The position numbers and the translations under genes were made by a program. From positions 143,763-207,762 of the forward strand of contig NZ_FOOH01000003.1 of assembly GCF_900113135.1 (NCBI RefSeq): DNA of 64,000 nucleotides. Reading direction: 5' to 3'. Below the pieces are notes generated by a model. That model was not told the DNA's origin and did no database searches. It saw only the letters and a list, made by a program, of their open reading frames with translations. Source of the DNA: Salegentibacter agarivorans. GTDB lineage: Bacteria > Bacteroidota > Bacteroidia > Flavobacteriales > Flavobacteriaceae. Shown here one piece after another: positions 18,036-27,000 of the stretch (the first letter of the stretch is position 1; the number at the start of each line of letters is the position of its first letter).

Positions 18036-19391
18036 TTATTTTTCCCTGTTTTTAATCGAAGATTTCGGTTTAAAGTTTCTAATAATCAGGCGGTTGCTCT
18101 TTTCATAAGTGAAATAGCTAACCGCCCAATTAAAACCAACCATCAATCTATTTCTAAATCCACTTATGGACATCAAGTGAACAACGGACCACAGCAACCA
18201 GGCGAAATAGCCTGCAAATTTAAATTTGCCCAAATCGGCAACTGCCTTGCGTTTTCCTACAGTGGCCAAGGAGCCTTTGTCTTTATATTCGAAAGGTTGT
18301 GTGGGTTTATTATTTATGAGGTTTAATATAGAATTACCCAGATATTTTCCTTGTTGAATTGCTGCCTGCGCCACCTGTGGATGCCCTTTGGGTCTTTCTT
18401 CAGAAATAAGCGCAGCTATATCGCCTATGGCAAAAAAGTTTTCGTAACCTTCTACCATTAAAAATGAGCCAGTTTTTATACGGTTGCCCTTGACCACGTG
18501 TTTTTCATCAATACCTTTTGGGAATTGTCCTTTTACGCCAGCCGTCCAGATAAGATTTTTAGCCAAAATGGTCTTACCACTTTTGGTAGTGACTTCGTTG
18601 CCGTCATAATTGCTTACAGCTTCATTTAATAATACCTTTACATTCAAATCCTCTAAATATTTGAGGGTTTTCGATGATGCCTTGTCTGACATTGTGCCTA
18701 ACAACTCATCAATGGCTTCTATTAGATAAATATTCATAATGGAAGAAGGGTACTCTGGGTAATCTTTGGGAAGGATGTATTTGCAAAACTCTGCCAAAGC
18801 TCCTGCCATTTCTACGCCTGCTGGACCACCACCTACTATTACAAAATTTGTCAGCGCGTCGCGTTCTTTATCATCACAAGTAATAGCTGCCTGTTCCAAA
18901 TTTTGCAACATCATATGACGGATGTTGAGGGAATCGCGAATATCCTTCATCCCCAAACTATTTTCGGCCACAGAATCCATCCCAAAGAAATTGGTGGTCG
19001 TGCCAGTAGCCAACACTAAATAGTCATAAGAAACACTTCCCTTATTGGTCAATATAGTATTTGAATCAGGTTGAATTTCCTCAACTTCAGCCAAACGAAA
19101 GAAAACATTTTTATAGCCATTGATTTGTTTTCTGAATGGAAATACAATACTGTCAGGCTCCAGGGCACTCGTTGCCACTTGATATAATAAAGGCTGAAAC
19201 TGATGGAAGTTATTTTTATCGAGTAAAACCACTTGAACTTCTTTGTGTTTCAGTTTCTCAACCAATGCCAAACCTGCAAATCCTCCACCAACGATAACCA
19301 CACGAGGTAATTTAGTATCGGGAAGACATATCTCATCTGTTATCTTACAGGTGGATTCCAACGTAATGCTATGTGTTTGCTTTTCTTTCAT
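18036..19391 (-). CDS. ndh: Type II NADH dehydrogenase-like FAD oxidoreductase
   Basis: The 451-residue flavoprotein has two dinucleotide-binding motifs, VVIVGGGFAGLALVEKL (FAD, near residue 31) and FVIVGGGPAGVEMAGALAEF (NADH, near residue 186). A C-terminal membrane-binding stretch holds GYFAWLLWSVVHLM and GFNWAVSYFTY. This is the layout of NDH-2, which passes electrons from NADH to quinone with no Fe-S cluster and no proton pumping. Its ATG overlaps the stop of the universal stress gene by 4 bases (ATGA), so the two are coupled. Confidence 0.85.
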   Translation of the reverse strand: MKEKQTHSITLESTCKITDEICLPDTKLPRVVIVGGGFAGLALVEKLKHKEVQVVLLDKNNFHQFQPLLYQVATSALEPDSIVFPFRKQINGYKNVFFRLAEVEEIQPDSNTILTNKGSVSYDYLVLATGTTTNFFGMDSVAENSLGMKDIRDSLNIRHMMLQNLEQAAITCDDKERDALTNFVIVGGGPAGVEMAGALAEFCKYILPKDYPEYPSSIMNIYLIEAIDELLGTMSDKASSKTLKYLEDLNVKVLLNEAVSNYDGNEVTTKSGKTILAKNLIWTAGVKGQFPKGIDEKHVVKGNRIKTGSFLMVEGYENFFAIGDIAALISEERPKGHPQVAQAAIQQGKYLGNSILNLINNKPTQPFEYKDKGSLATVGKRKAVADLGKFKFAGYFAWLLWSVVHLMSISGFRNRLMVGFNWAVSYFTYEKSNRLIIRNFKPKSSIKNREK

Positions 19392-19849
19392 TTTTTATTT
19401 CTATCTCTTGCAATCAGTACTGAACATTTGGCATTTGTGGTTAAATATTGGGATACTGAGCCCAATACTAAGCGAGAAAAAGCACCGTGACCCTGAGAGC
19501 CTACTACAATTAAATCTGCACCCCAATTTTCTGCTTTTTCATTAATAGTACTTTTGGGCAGTCCGCTAACAACACTTGTGGTTATGGTAAGTGCCTTGTT
19601 TTCGGCCTTGATTTTATCGGAAGCTTCTGAAACGATTTTGTTTCCCAATTTTTGAGCGTTACTTTTAATTTCTTCTATGTAATTTCCTATCTTGCCGCCC
19701 ATAGTATGCAATCCCAGACCGGTTGTTTTAGGAAGTTCATAAACATTTATAATATGAATTTCACTATTTGAGGATAAAGTCATTTTCTTAAGCTCGTTAA
19801 TGGCTACTTCACTAAAATCTGAACCATCTATGGCCAATACAATTTTCAT
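19388..19849 (-). CDS. Universal stress protein, single domain
   Basis: I prefer the ATG at 19849 because it gives the standard UspA opening MKIVLAIDGSDFSE. A longer frame from 19891 only adds 14 polar residues. The 153-residue protein ends with the nucleotide-binding pattern GSQGHGAFSRLVLGSVSQYL. It is the first gene of the run down to the APC permease and overlaps the NADH dehydrogenase start by 4 bases. An inverted repeat at 19891-19909 lies just upstream. Confidence 0.85.
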   Translation of the reverse strand: MKIVLAIDGSDFSEVAINELKKMTLSSNSEIHIINVYELPKTTGLGLHTMGGKIGNYIEEIKSNAQKLGNKIVSEASDKIKAENKALTITTSVVSGLPKSTINEKAENWGADLIVVGSQGHGAFSRLVLGSVSQYLTTNAKCSVLIARDRNKK

Positions 19850-19890
19850 TTTTTTCGTCTTTTTAATCTCTGATTTCGGGTTTAATTCCA

Positions 19891-19909
19891 CTAATTCTGT
19901 CCGAATTAG
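19891..19909. promoter_or_regulatory. Inverted repeat before the usp-ndh operon
   Basis: Seven-base arms CTAATTC and GAATTAG flank a 5-base spacer, 42 bases upstream of the preferred usp start. It lies in the 132-base gap before the next gene, so an operator role is plausible. No regulator can be assigned. Confidence 0.35.
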
Positions 19910-19981
19910 ATTTACATGTCAAGCCAAAGAATTTAGTAATCGAATCATTTTGGATATTTCATTTCCAACCTCTCTTATAAA

Positions 19982-20800
19982 CTAGTTGTATTGCATAAGC
20001 TTAAGCTTTTTGGTTTTTAAATAATCCACTGTTTCTTTTACCGATAGTGGATACGTAGCATTTCCTGTGCGTACATAAAAAGTGGTGTTTCCTTCATCAC
20101 TCACATAAACCGGTTCGTTGGAAGGTTCGATATCCACCACGCACACATCTTTCTCATCAATACTGTAGAACGAAATATGGTTGCTGAAACAAGCCTCGTG
20201 ACCCAATTGTGTAGAGATAATCCTGAACACCGCACGTTCATACCCATCCATGTTTTTATGCTTTAGGGTTTTATAATCTTTTTCCAATCCCAGAACATTT
20301 CCGTCGTCATCAACACCAATTATAAGTTTTCCACCCTTGGCATTCATAAAGCCCACAATGGTTTTGGCAATGACCAACTCCAGTTCCCGATTGGTTGTTT
20401 TACGGTAATAATCATAGCGTATGGAAGATTTGAATTCCACCCGTTCATTTTCACCGGCCTGGATTAATTCTTCAATATCACGAACAAGCAGCCGCTGTTG
20501 TGTGCCAATAATTTCATTTTTCTTTTTCAGGTTTATCCAGAATAAACCTGAAACTATCCCCAAGAATCCTCCCAATAAAGTTAAGAGTCCGCCCATGCCC
20601 CGCATATTGAAACTGAAAGATTCCAAAAAACGTTCTTCTAAGACTTGCTGAAACAAGGGGAAAGAGAAGGGCGTATCACTGAACTCAAACCAGTAGATTA
20701 CCATTGTAAAAGGGTGTACCAGGAAATAAAAAATACCTGCCCCAATAAATAAATGAGTCAAAATGATCTTAATATTTTTATAAGTATTACTGTTTATCAT
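19982..20800 (-). CDS. Membrane-anchored AlbA_2 (Schlafen-type) putative nucleic-acid-binding protein
   Basis: The 272-residue protein has two membrane spans (about residues 13-33 and 68-88) followed by a cytoplasmic AlbA_2 domain with ENERVEFKSSIRY (about 117-129) and the glycine-rich NAKGGKLIIGVDDDGNVLGLE. AlbA_2 domains normally occur in soluble regulators or effectors, so the membrane anchor is noteworthy. It may link a membrane signal to nucleic acid or nucleotide binding; this is inference. It is the most upstream gene of the metabolic block, after a 94-base gap. Confidence 0.75.
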   Translation of the reverse strand: MINSNTYKNIKIILTHLFIGAGIFYFLVHPFTMVIYWFEFSDTPFSFPLFQQVLEERFLESFSFNMRGMGGLLTLLGGFLGIVSGLFWINLKKKNEIIGTQQRLLVRDIEELIQAGENERVEFKSSIRYDYYRKTTNRELELVIAKTIVGFMNAKGGKLIIGVDDDGNVLGLEKDYKTLKHKNMDGYERAVFRIISTQLGHEACFSNHISFYSIDEKDVCVVDIEPSNEPVYVSDEGNTTFYVRTGNATYPLSVKETVDYLKTKKLKLMQYN

Positions 20801-20894
20801 TTTTAGCGGTTTATGAATCTTTGATATAATTATGTTCTAAATTCAAGAGGGCCTTATCTAAACTTTCGATTAAACAATCCTATTTAATGCAAAA

Positions 20895-21170
20895 TCATCT
20901 GTTTTTTATTTGGGCATTATAAAATGCCGCAATACACGCTCCAATCAACCAGCCTAAAATGAAGCTTTGCACAATACCAAAAAATGCTTCTAATAGTGGC
21001 ACGTCCATTCTTATAATATTACTGGTGTCCAGACCGTGTAAAAGGCTGTTGAAAAATATAATCGTTCCTTCCTGTCCTGCTGTAGCCATCACGATCATAC
21101 AGCCCAAATAAATTAAGGATACTGTTAGACCGAGGGCAAAACCGAATTTTTTTACATTTAATCGATACAT
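20895..21170 (-). CDS. DUF5676-type small membrane protein
   Basis: The 91-residue protein has two membrane spans (about 9-29 and 61-83) around a short loop containing FFNSLLHGLDTSNIIRM, a block I associate with DUF5676 proteins found in metal-resistance and stress islands. Its function is unknown. It is 12 bases from the SHOCT-domain gene upstream and shares a cluster of four very small minus-strand genes. Confidence 0.7.
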   Translation of the reverse strand: MYRLNVKKFGFALGLTVSLIYLGCMIVMATAGQEGTIIFFNSLLHGLDTSNIIRMDVPLLEAFFGIVQSFILGWLIGACIAAFYNAQIKNR

Positions 21171-21182
21171 AATTTATATGTT

Positions 21183-21407
21183 TTAAGATTGGTTATCTGA
21201 TTTTAATAATTTTTTGGATTCTTCAAATTCCTCCTTTGAAATTTCGCCCTTGGCAAACCTGTTTTTTAGGATGTCCAATGGCTTTTCTTTTTTTGGTTTT
21301 TGGTATGGGATATCAGTTGGGATAAAGAAAATCCAAATGATAAACGCCATCCAAATAATCCACCATATCAGGTGCATACCTCCGAAACTTCCGTCGTGAA
21401 AAAACAT
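21183..21407 (-). CDS. Small membrane protein with SHOCT tail
   Basis: I use the ATG at 21407 (MFFHDGSFGGMHLIWW). The longer frame from 21485 would overlap the upstream HMA gene by 56 bases. The 74-residue product has one membrane span (WWIIWMAFIIWIFFIP) and a C-terminal SHOCT motif, DILKNRFAKGEISKEEFEES, a short helical domain common on small membrane proteins near metal transporters. Confidence 0.75.
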   Translation of the reverse strand: MFFHDGSFGGMHLIWWIIWMAFIIWIFFIPTDIPYQKPKKEKPLDILKNRFAKGEISKEEFEESKKLLKSDNQS

Positions 21408-21429
21408 AATTTTTGATTTTAAGTTACTT

Positions 21430-21642
21430 TTATAGTTTTTCAATTGTGTAACCCTCAAGGTTGCTGAGTTGTTTTTGTAATTCATCTACTGAAAGCGTTT
21501 CCTTCATAGTGATGATTGTAGCTCCTTTTGGTGCCAGAAAAATTTCTGCCTTTTCAATCTTTGGATGTTCTTCCAATGTCTTTTTGACCCTGCTAATGCA
21601 GCCGCCGCAACTAATACCATTAATTTGAAATTTTCGTTTCAT
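21430..21642 (-). CDS. HMA-domain copper chaperone-like protein
   Basis: The 70-residue protein is a single heavy-metal-associated domain with the metal motif NGISCGGCISRVKK (the two Cys at residues 11 and 14). Such proteins carry Cu(I) or a similar soft metal in the cytoplasm to ATPases or regulators. It has the usual beta-alpha-beta length of about 70 residues. It lies in a tight cluster with a DUF2933-like gene upstream and a SHOCT gene downstream. Confidence 0.88.
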   Translation of the reverse strand: MKRKFQINGISCGGCISRVKKTLEEHPKIEKAEIFLAPKGATIITMKETLSVDELQKQLSNLEGYTIEKL

Positions 21643-21652
21643 AACATAAATT

Positions 21653-21880
21653 TTAGTGATGTTGTCCTTCTTTTTTTTTATCCTTCTTTTTTAAGTTCTC
21701 ATTGGACAATCCGTGCGTATGGCTCCCGTGCCGCATGGGCATTAACAAGTGTACTGCGAACATTATTATAATAAATGCAAAAAGCCAGGTGCCACCACCA
21801 ATTCCAATAGATGGTGCTAAAAAGATGAGTAAAAGCGGCAGTCCACAACCGAGGACCATCCATAACCAGTGATTTTTCAT
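21653..21880 (-). CDS. DUF2933-like small membrane protein with His-rich tail
   Basis: The 75-residue protein has two membrane spans (about 4-24 and 29-48) and a charged C-terminus with histidines (MRHGSHTHG and a final HH). This matches short DUF2933-type proteins frequent next to copper genes. A metal-related role is inferred from the tail and from the adjoining HMA gene 10 bases away. Confidence 0.65.
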   Translation of the reverse strand: MKNHWLWMVLGCGLPLLLIFLAPSIGIGGGTWLFAFIIIMFAVHLLMPMRHGSHTHGLSNENLKKKDKKKEGQHH

Positions 21881-22007
21881 TGTTTTTTATTTTAATTAAT
21901 GTTTATTCCTCGCCTTTTTAAGACCTGAACTGGCTTATGTTGTAATTGGGGGATTATCAACACAAGCCTTAGGGAGTTCGGGCTTTAGGGTTTTTAATAT
22001 TATAATT

Positions 22008-22060
22008 AACACGAAAGCTATCTGTTTTTATGCTACTTCATCTGCATAACTTTCGTTGTT
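22008..22060 (-). terminator. Hairpin after the HMA-AraC regulator gene
   Basis: Arms AACACGAAAG and CTTTCGTTGTT enclose an inner stem TTATGC/GCATAA. It starts 3 bases past the regulator stop on the minus strand, so it probably ends that transcript. The rest of the 182-base gap shows nothing else clear. Confidence 0.5.
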
Positions 22061-22062
22061 AT

Positions 22063-22644
22063 TTATATAATTTCATCATAGAAATTTCGTTTCCATTTTT
22101 CTGTGTTTTTATAGTCGCTCATACTCATTCCCACAATCTCTTTAAACTGTCTTGATAAATGGTTAATGCTACTATAATCCAGCATATATGCCACATCTGA
22201 AAAAGAATATTGTTTTAATTGAATAAGTTCTTTTACTTTTTCAATTTTCAGTTTTATAAAGTATTTTTCAATGGTGGTGTTTTCATTTTTAGAAAACAGC
22301 CTGCTCAGTATTTTATAATCCCTGTTGAGCGTAGAAGACAAATGTTCTGAAGTATTTGTTTTCAAATGAAGTGGTAACTGAGTAAGCAGTTGGATTAGAA
22401 TGATTTTTACTTTTTCAACCAGCATTTCCCCTTCACTTTGTACTATTTCAAAATCATTGGAATGAAGTACTTTGGTAACTTTATACGTAACCTCCGTGGT
22501 GGTGTTTTTTGAAGATTCAACCAATAGTTTACCTAATTCCAAAGAGAGTACGGTTATTCCCATCTCTTCCAGTTCTTGCGTTATTACTTTTAGACAACGG
22601 CTACATACCATATTCTTTATCCAGAATTCTCTCTGTAAATCCAT
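22063..22644 (-). CDS. HMA-like/AraC fusion transcription regulator (copy 1)
   Basis: The 193-residue protein joins an HMA-like N-terminal domain (about residues 1-70, motif IKNMVCSRCLKVI with a CxxC pair) to a helical linker and a C-terminal AraC-type DNA-binding domain (about 105-185, with KLKIEKVKELIQLKQYSFSD and YSSINHLSRQFKEIVGMS). Binding of Cu(I) or another soft metal by the CxxC, followed by DNA-binding change, is inferred. A second intact copy is at 33832, and two decayed relatives lie at 46578 and 49413. It sits between small metal genes and the HYC_CC_PP/Cus region. Confidence 0.85.
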   Translation of the reverse strand: MDLQREFWIKNMVCSRCLKVITQELEEMGITVLSLELGKLLVESSKNTTTEVTYKVTKVLHSNDFEIVQSEGEMLVEKVKIILIQLLTQLPLHLKTNTSEHLSSTLNRDYKILSRLFSKNENTTIEKYFIKLKIEKVKELIQLKQYSFSDVAYMLDYSSINHLSRQFKEIVGMSMSDYKNTEKWKRNFYDEII

Positions 22645-22784
22645 AGTATTAATTATTTATTCTTAGAATGGTATTTATTCTAATAGATTATAAATTTCTG
22701 TTTTTCAAATAGTTGAAAGTGTGGTATGCTCAGGATAGAGCGCACCAGTTGTTAGCCTTTGCGTAGTACAGGCCAACATATAAG

Positions 22785-22809
22785 GTAGGTTGTTTGAAAA
22801 AGAACCTAC
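22785..22809 (-). terminator. Hairpin after minus-strand HYC_CC_PP gene
   Basis: Arms GTAGGTT and AACCTAC with an 11-base A/T-rich loop lie 12 bases beyond the stop of the gene at 22821. It is a plausible terminator separating that gene from the AraC regulator downstream. The stretch 22645-22784 holds no ORF and should contain the regulator's promoter, but no clear box was found. Confidence 0.4.
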
Positions 22810-22820
22810 TTAGGATGAAA

Positions 22821-23237
22821 TCAAATTAAATATACCTCGTGGAGTACTTGAAAATCTTTCGGTATGAGGGGTGGGTCATAATCCCTAAAAGGGATTATAT
22901 TTTGTTCCAACCCTTCGAATAGATTTACGTAAGTGTAAAAAAATGTGTGTAGGAAAATCAGTTTATGATTTTCCATCTCAAATGAAGCTTTTTGAAAGTT
23001 ATCGCCACTTTCTTTAACTATAGATTTATTAGCACAGCAACCTTTTTTTTCGAACGAACATTTTTTTGAAGGATTGGTCTGAGCCTTCACCGCATTATCA
23101 CAAACCTGAGCTTTATTTAAAACCGCCATATCCACGAGTTTATCACAGCAGAAATGCATATTCACAGTAAAAGACGATGAAGCAAACATTACTGCAAGTA
23201 CCAATGAAACAGCTATTATTTTATTAAAGCTTTGCAT
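22821..23237 (-). CDS. HYC_CC_PP family exported protein (copy 1, HFCC variant)
   Basis: The 138-residue protein has a signal peptide (MQSFNKIIAVSLVLAVMFASSSF) and the family's three marks: MHFCCDKLVD (HYC is HFC here), a double-Cys KKGCCAN and a late YDPPLIP. Family members sit beside CusA-type pumps in Bacteroidota. A periplasmic copper-binding job is inferred from Cys/His content. It is divergently transcribed from a paralogue at 23475, with 237 bases of regulatory DNA between them. Confidence 0.85.
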   Translation of the reverse strand: MQSFNKIIAVSLVLAVMFASSSFTVNMHFCCDKLVDMAVLNKAQVCDNAVKAQTNPSKKCSFEKKGCCANKSIVKESGDNFQKASFEMENHKLIFLHTFFYTYVNLFEGLEQNIIPFRDYDPPLIPKDFQVLHEVYLI

Positions 23238-23334
23238 AATACGAATATAAAAAAAATTAACAAATGTTAACTAATTTTTAATAATGAATTTTTTAGGACT
23301 TATTTTTGCCGAACATACTGCAAAAAAGAAAATA

Positions 23335-23358
23335 AAAATATGATATTTATCATATTTT
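23335..23358. promoter_or_regulatory. Perfect palindrome between divergent HYC_CC_PP genes
   Basis: Arms AAAATATGATA and TATCATATTTT with a 2-base spacer form a perfect 11-bp inverted repeat. It is roughly midway between the two start codons, so one site could control both genes. It is a good operator candidate; the binding protein is unknown. Confidence 0.5.
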
Positions 23359-23459
23359 TAGAAGTTTGATTCTTTTATTTTTGTCGAAAATAGTATAGGA
23401 AGTAAAAGTTTAACATAACGAAAAGAATTATTAATGTTTTTATATTTCGTTGTTTTATA

Positions 23460-23467
23460 TATATTTG
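23460..23467 (+). promoter_or_regulatory. Bacteroidota -7 box for HYC_CC_PP copy 2
   Basis: TATATTTG matches TAnnTTTG exactly and ends 7 bases before the ATG at 23475. This implies a very short leader. No convincing -33 TTTG was seen. Confidence 0.5.
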
Positions 23468-23474
23468 CAATCTT

Positions 23475-23891
23475 ATGAAATCGTTTTTCCATAAAATATT
23501 ATCTGTAGCCTTGGCGAGTTTGGTATTTGTTACCACTATGTCGTTTACTGTAAATATGCATTATTGTGGAGATTCATTGGTTGATTTTGCTTTATTTCAT
23601 AATGCTCAAACCTGTGGTATGGAAAATCAATCATCCCAAAAAAGTTGTGAAGCAGGTTTTTCGGAAAAATCTTGCTGTTCAGATGCACAAATAGTGAATG
23701 ACGGTCAAGATGATTTAAAAACATCTTACACCAATTTAAGCTTTGAGCATCAAGCCTTTGTTGCTACTTTCTTTTATACTTATATTAATCTTTTTGATGG
23801 ACTGGATAAGAACATTGTTCCATTTAGAGATTATACACCTCCTTATCTTGTAAGGAACGTACAAAAACTACACGAAACTTATTTAATTTGA
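23475..23891 (+). CDS. HYC_CC_PP family exported protein (copy 2)
   Basis: The 138-residue protein has a signal peptide (about residues 1-25) and the canonical marks NMHYCGDSLVD, EKSCCSDAQ and YTPPYLV. It is the same length as the divergent copy at 22821 and aligns with it end to end, including the C-terminal FFYTYINLFDGLDKNIVPFRD-like block and the final HETYLI. It stands 135 bases before cusA and probably starts the copper-efflux transcript. The metal role is inferred. Confidence 0.88.
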   Translation: MKSFFHKILSVALASLVFVTTMSFTVNMHYCGDSLVDFALFHNAQTCGMENQSSQKSCEAGFSEKSCCSDAQIVNDGQDDLKTSYTNLSFEHQAFVATFFYTYINLFDGLDKNIVPFRDYTPPYLVRNVQKLHETYLI

Positions 23892-23901
23892 TTTTAAACA
23901 G

Positions 23902-23921
23902 TTTCCGATAATTATCGGAAA
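23902..23921. promoter_or_regulatory. Perfect 20-bp palindrome upstream of cusA
   Basis: Arms TTTCCGATAA and TTATCGGAAA are contiguous with no spacer. It lies 10 bases after the HYC_CC_PP stop. A related palindrome follows at 23972. It may be an operator or one of the dispersed palindromic elements common in flavobacteria. Confidence 0.45.
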
Positions 23922-23971
23922 GATTTGCTCTATGGTTACTTCCATCTTGGGCTTACTTTGTTGTGTTTAAT

Positions 23972-23990
23972 TTTCTGATATTATCAGAAA
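23972..23990. promoter_or_regulatory. Second palindrome upstream of cusA
   Basis: Arms TTTCTGATA and TATCAGAAA surround a single T. It shares the pattern TTTCnGATA...TATCnGAAA with the palindrome at 23902, centred 70 bases away, and sits 36 bases before the cusA start. Confidence 0.45.
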
Positions 23991-24026
23991 GTTATTCAAT
24001 GTATAACTGTTTAATTATCAATAAAG

Positions 24027-27000
24027 ATGCTAAATAAAGGCATAAAATTTCTTATAGAAAACAAACTAGTAGCAATTATCCTCCTAGTCCTTTTTGTAGG
24101 CTGGGGCGTGGTAAATGCCCCTTTTAATTGGGAAACCGGTTTAATTCCGCGCGATCCCGTGGCGGTAGATGCCATCCCCGATATTGGCGAGAATCAACAA
24201 ATTGTCTTTACCAAATGGGAGGGGAAATCCCCCCAGGATATAGAAGACCAGATTACCTATCCCCTTACTACTTCGCTCCTGGGAATTCCCGGTGTGAAAA
24301 CCATCCGGAGTTCCTCTATGTTTGGGTTTTCCAGTATTTATATCATTTTTGAAGAGGATATTGAGTTCTACTGGAGCCGTAGCCGGATTTTGGAAAAACT
24401 CAATTCCCTGCCGGCAAACCTGCTTCCCGAAGGTGTAAACCCTGCCCTGGGTCCCGATGCTACCGGGCTGGGCCAGGTTTTTTGGTACACCTTAGAAGGA
24501 CGTGACAAAGATGGCAATGTTACCGGGGGCTGGGATTTGCACGAACTGCGAAGCATTCAGGATTATTATGTGAAATATGGACTTTCCGGTGCCAGCGGGG
24601 TTTCCGAAGTTGCATCCATAGGTGGCTATGTGCAGGAATATCAGGTAGATGTGGATCCCGAACTGATGCGTCAATACGATATTTCCCTGGCACAGGTGGT
24701 AAAGGCCGTAAAGGAAACCAACCGTGATATTGGTGCACAAACCTTGGAAATAAATCAGGCCGAATATTTGGTACGTGGGCTGGGCTACGTTCAGGAAATA
24801 GAAGATATTGAAAATGCCGTGGTAACTTCAGAAGAATTTACCAGTATCAAAATAAGCGACATTGCCAAAGTAAACCTGGGTCCGGAAACCCGCCGTGGTA
24901 TCCTGGACAAAGAAGGTGCCGAGGTGGTTGGCGGAGTGGTTGTGGCTCGTTATGGCGCAAATCCGCTGGAAGTAATCAATAATGTAAAGGATAAAATAAA
25001 TGAACTTAGCCCCGGCCTGCCCACCAAGGTGCTGGAAGATGGTCGCGAGTCGCAGGTAACTATTGTTCCATTTTACGATCGTACGCAACTGATTCAGGAA
25101 ACCCTGGGCACGCTTAATGAAGCCCTTACATTGGAAATCCTGATTACGGTACTCGTAATTATCGTTATGGTTTTTAACCTACGGGCCTCCATCCTCATTT
25201 CCGGTTTATTGCCAGTAGCGGTTTTAATGGTCTTTATCTCGATGAAGTTCTTTAATGTCGATGCCAATATCGTGGCCCTTTCCGGTATTGCCATTGCTAT
25301 TGGGACCATGGTGGATGTGGGCGTGATCTTATCTGAAAATATCATCCGGCATCTCGATCAGGACAAAGAACGGAAATATTTGACCACGAATGAAATCGTG
25401 TACAATGCCACTGCCGAGGTTTCCGGGGCAATTATGACGGCCGTGCTTACCACCATTATCAGTTTCCTTCCCGTCTTTACTATGGTGGGGGCAGAGGGGA
25501 AACTGTTCCGCCCACTGGCATTTACCAAGACCATGGCACTGGTGGCTTCCCTAGTGGTTGCGCTTTTCCTTATTCCGCCATTTGCCGCATCTTTCTTTAA
25601 GAAACGGACCCGGCGTACTTCCGCGGGCTGGGTAATACAGGGGATTCTGATAATTGCAGGGCTTACCGCTATTGTTTTTGGATATTTCATCGGTATTGTC
25701 CTAATTGCTTTTGGCGTAACCGGAATACTGCTTCTTAAAAAGAAAATTAGTTCCAAAAGATCAAATGTTATCAATATAGCTATTTCGGCTTTCGCCATAG
25801 TGCTACTTTTAGCCGAGTATTGGCGTCCGTTGGGTCTGGAAAAAAGTGTTTTCTGGAATTTTATTGTGGTAGGGATTATATCCTTTGGTTTGCTGGGTGT
25901 TTTTGCCCTGTTCCAAAAATTTTATACCCGCATCCTCAATTGGGCCTTGCGCAATAAGTTGTTGTTCTTGTCGGTGCCCACCGTTTTGGTTATTCTCGGT
26001 TTTATGATTATGCGCAACATTGGGCAGGAATTTATGCCCTCACTCAATGAAGGCTCCTTCTTGTTGATGCCCACTTCGCTGCCCCATGCAGGTGTAGAGG
26101 AGAACAAGCGGGTCTTGCAGCAGCTGGATATGGCCGTGGCCGCTATCCCGGAAATTGAGACGGTAGTGGGCAAGGCAGGTCGTACAGAGTCGGCCCTGGA
26201 CCCTGCACCTATATCCATGTATGAAAATACAATCCAATACAAACCTGAATATATGCTGAATGAACACGGCGAACGCCAGCGCTACCAGGTAAATGAAGAC
26301 GGTTTATTTATGTTAAAAAATGGCAAATTGGCAATAAACCCAAGTTTAGAGGTGGACGAAGATGCAGCTGGCAGTTATAATGACAGCGAAATCGTGGAAT
26401 TCCACCGCGTAAAAAACAAACAGCTCATTCCAGATGATGACGGGGAATATTACCGTAACTGGCGCCCCGAAATAGAGTCGCCAGATGATATCTGGAACGA
26501 GATCACCGCCGCCACCAAGCTGCCGGGGGTAACCTCGGCGCCCAAGCTCCAGCCCATCGAGACACGGCTGGTAATGCTTCAAACGGGGATGCGCGCACCT
26601 ATGGGAATCAAAGTGCAGGGGCAAAACCTTCGACAAATAGAAGATTTTGGACTCCAACTGGAAGACCTGTTAAAGCAAGTGGAAGGTGTAAAAGACGAAG
26701 CCGTTTTTGCCGACCGTATTGTTGGAAAACCTTACCTGCTTCTTGATATCAAGCGTGAACGTTTGGCTCGTTATGGTATTAGCATAGAAGAAGTTCAGCA
26801 ACTTTTGGAGGTTGCTGTGGGAGGAAAACGCCTAAGTCAAACGGTTGAAGGACGCGAACGCTACGGTGTACGCGTGCGCTACCCAAGGGAATTGCGGGAC
26901 AGCCCGGAAGATATGGGCAATATCTATGTTCCGGTTGAGGGCGGCTCGCCGGTGCCGTTAGATGAGTTGGTAGATATCCGTTACGAGCAGGGGCCGCAGA

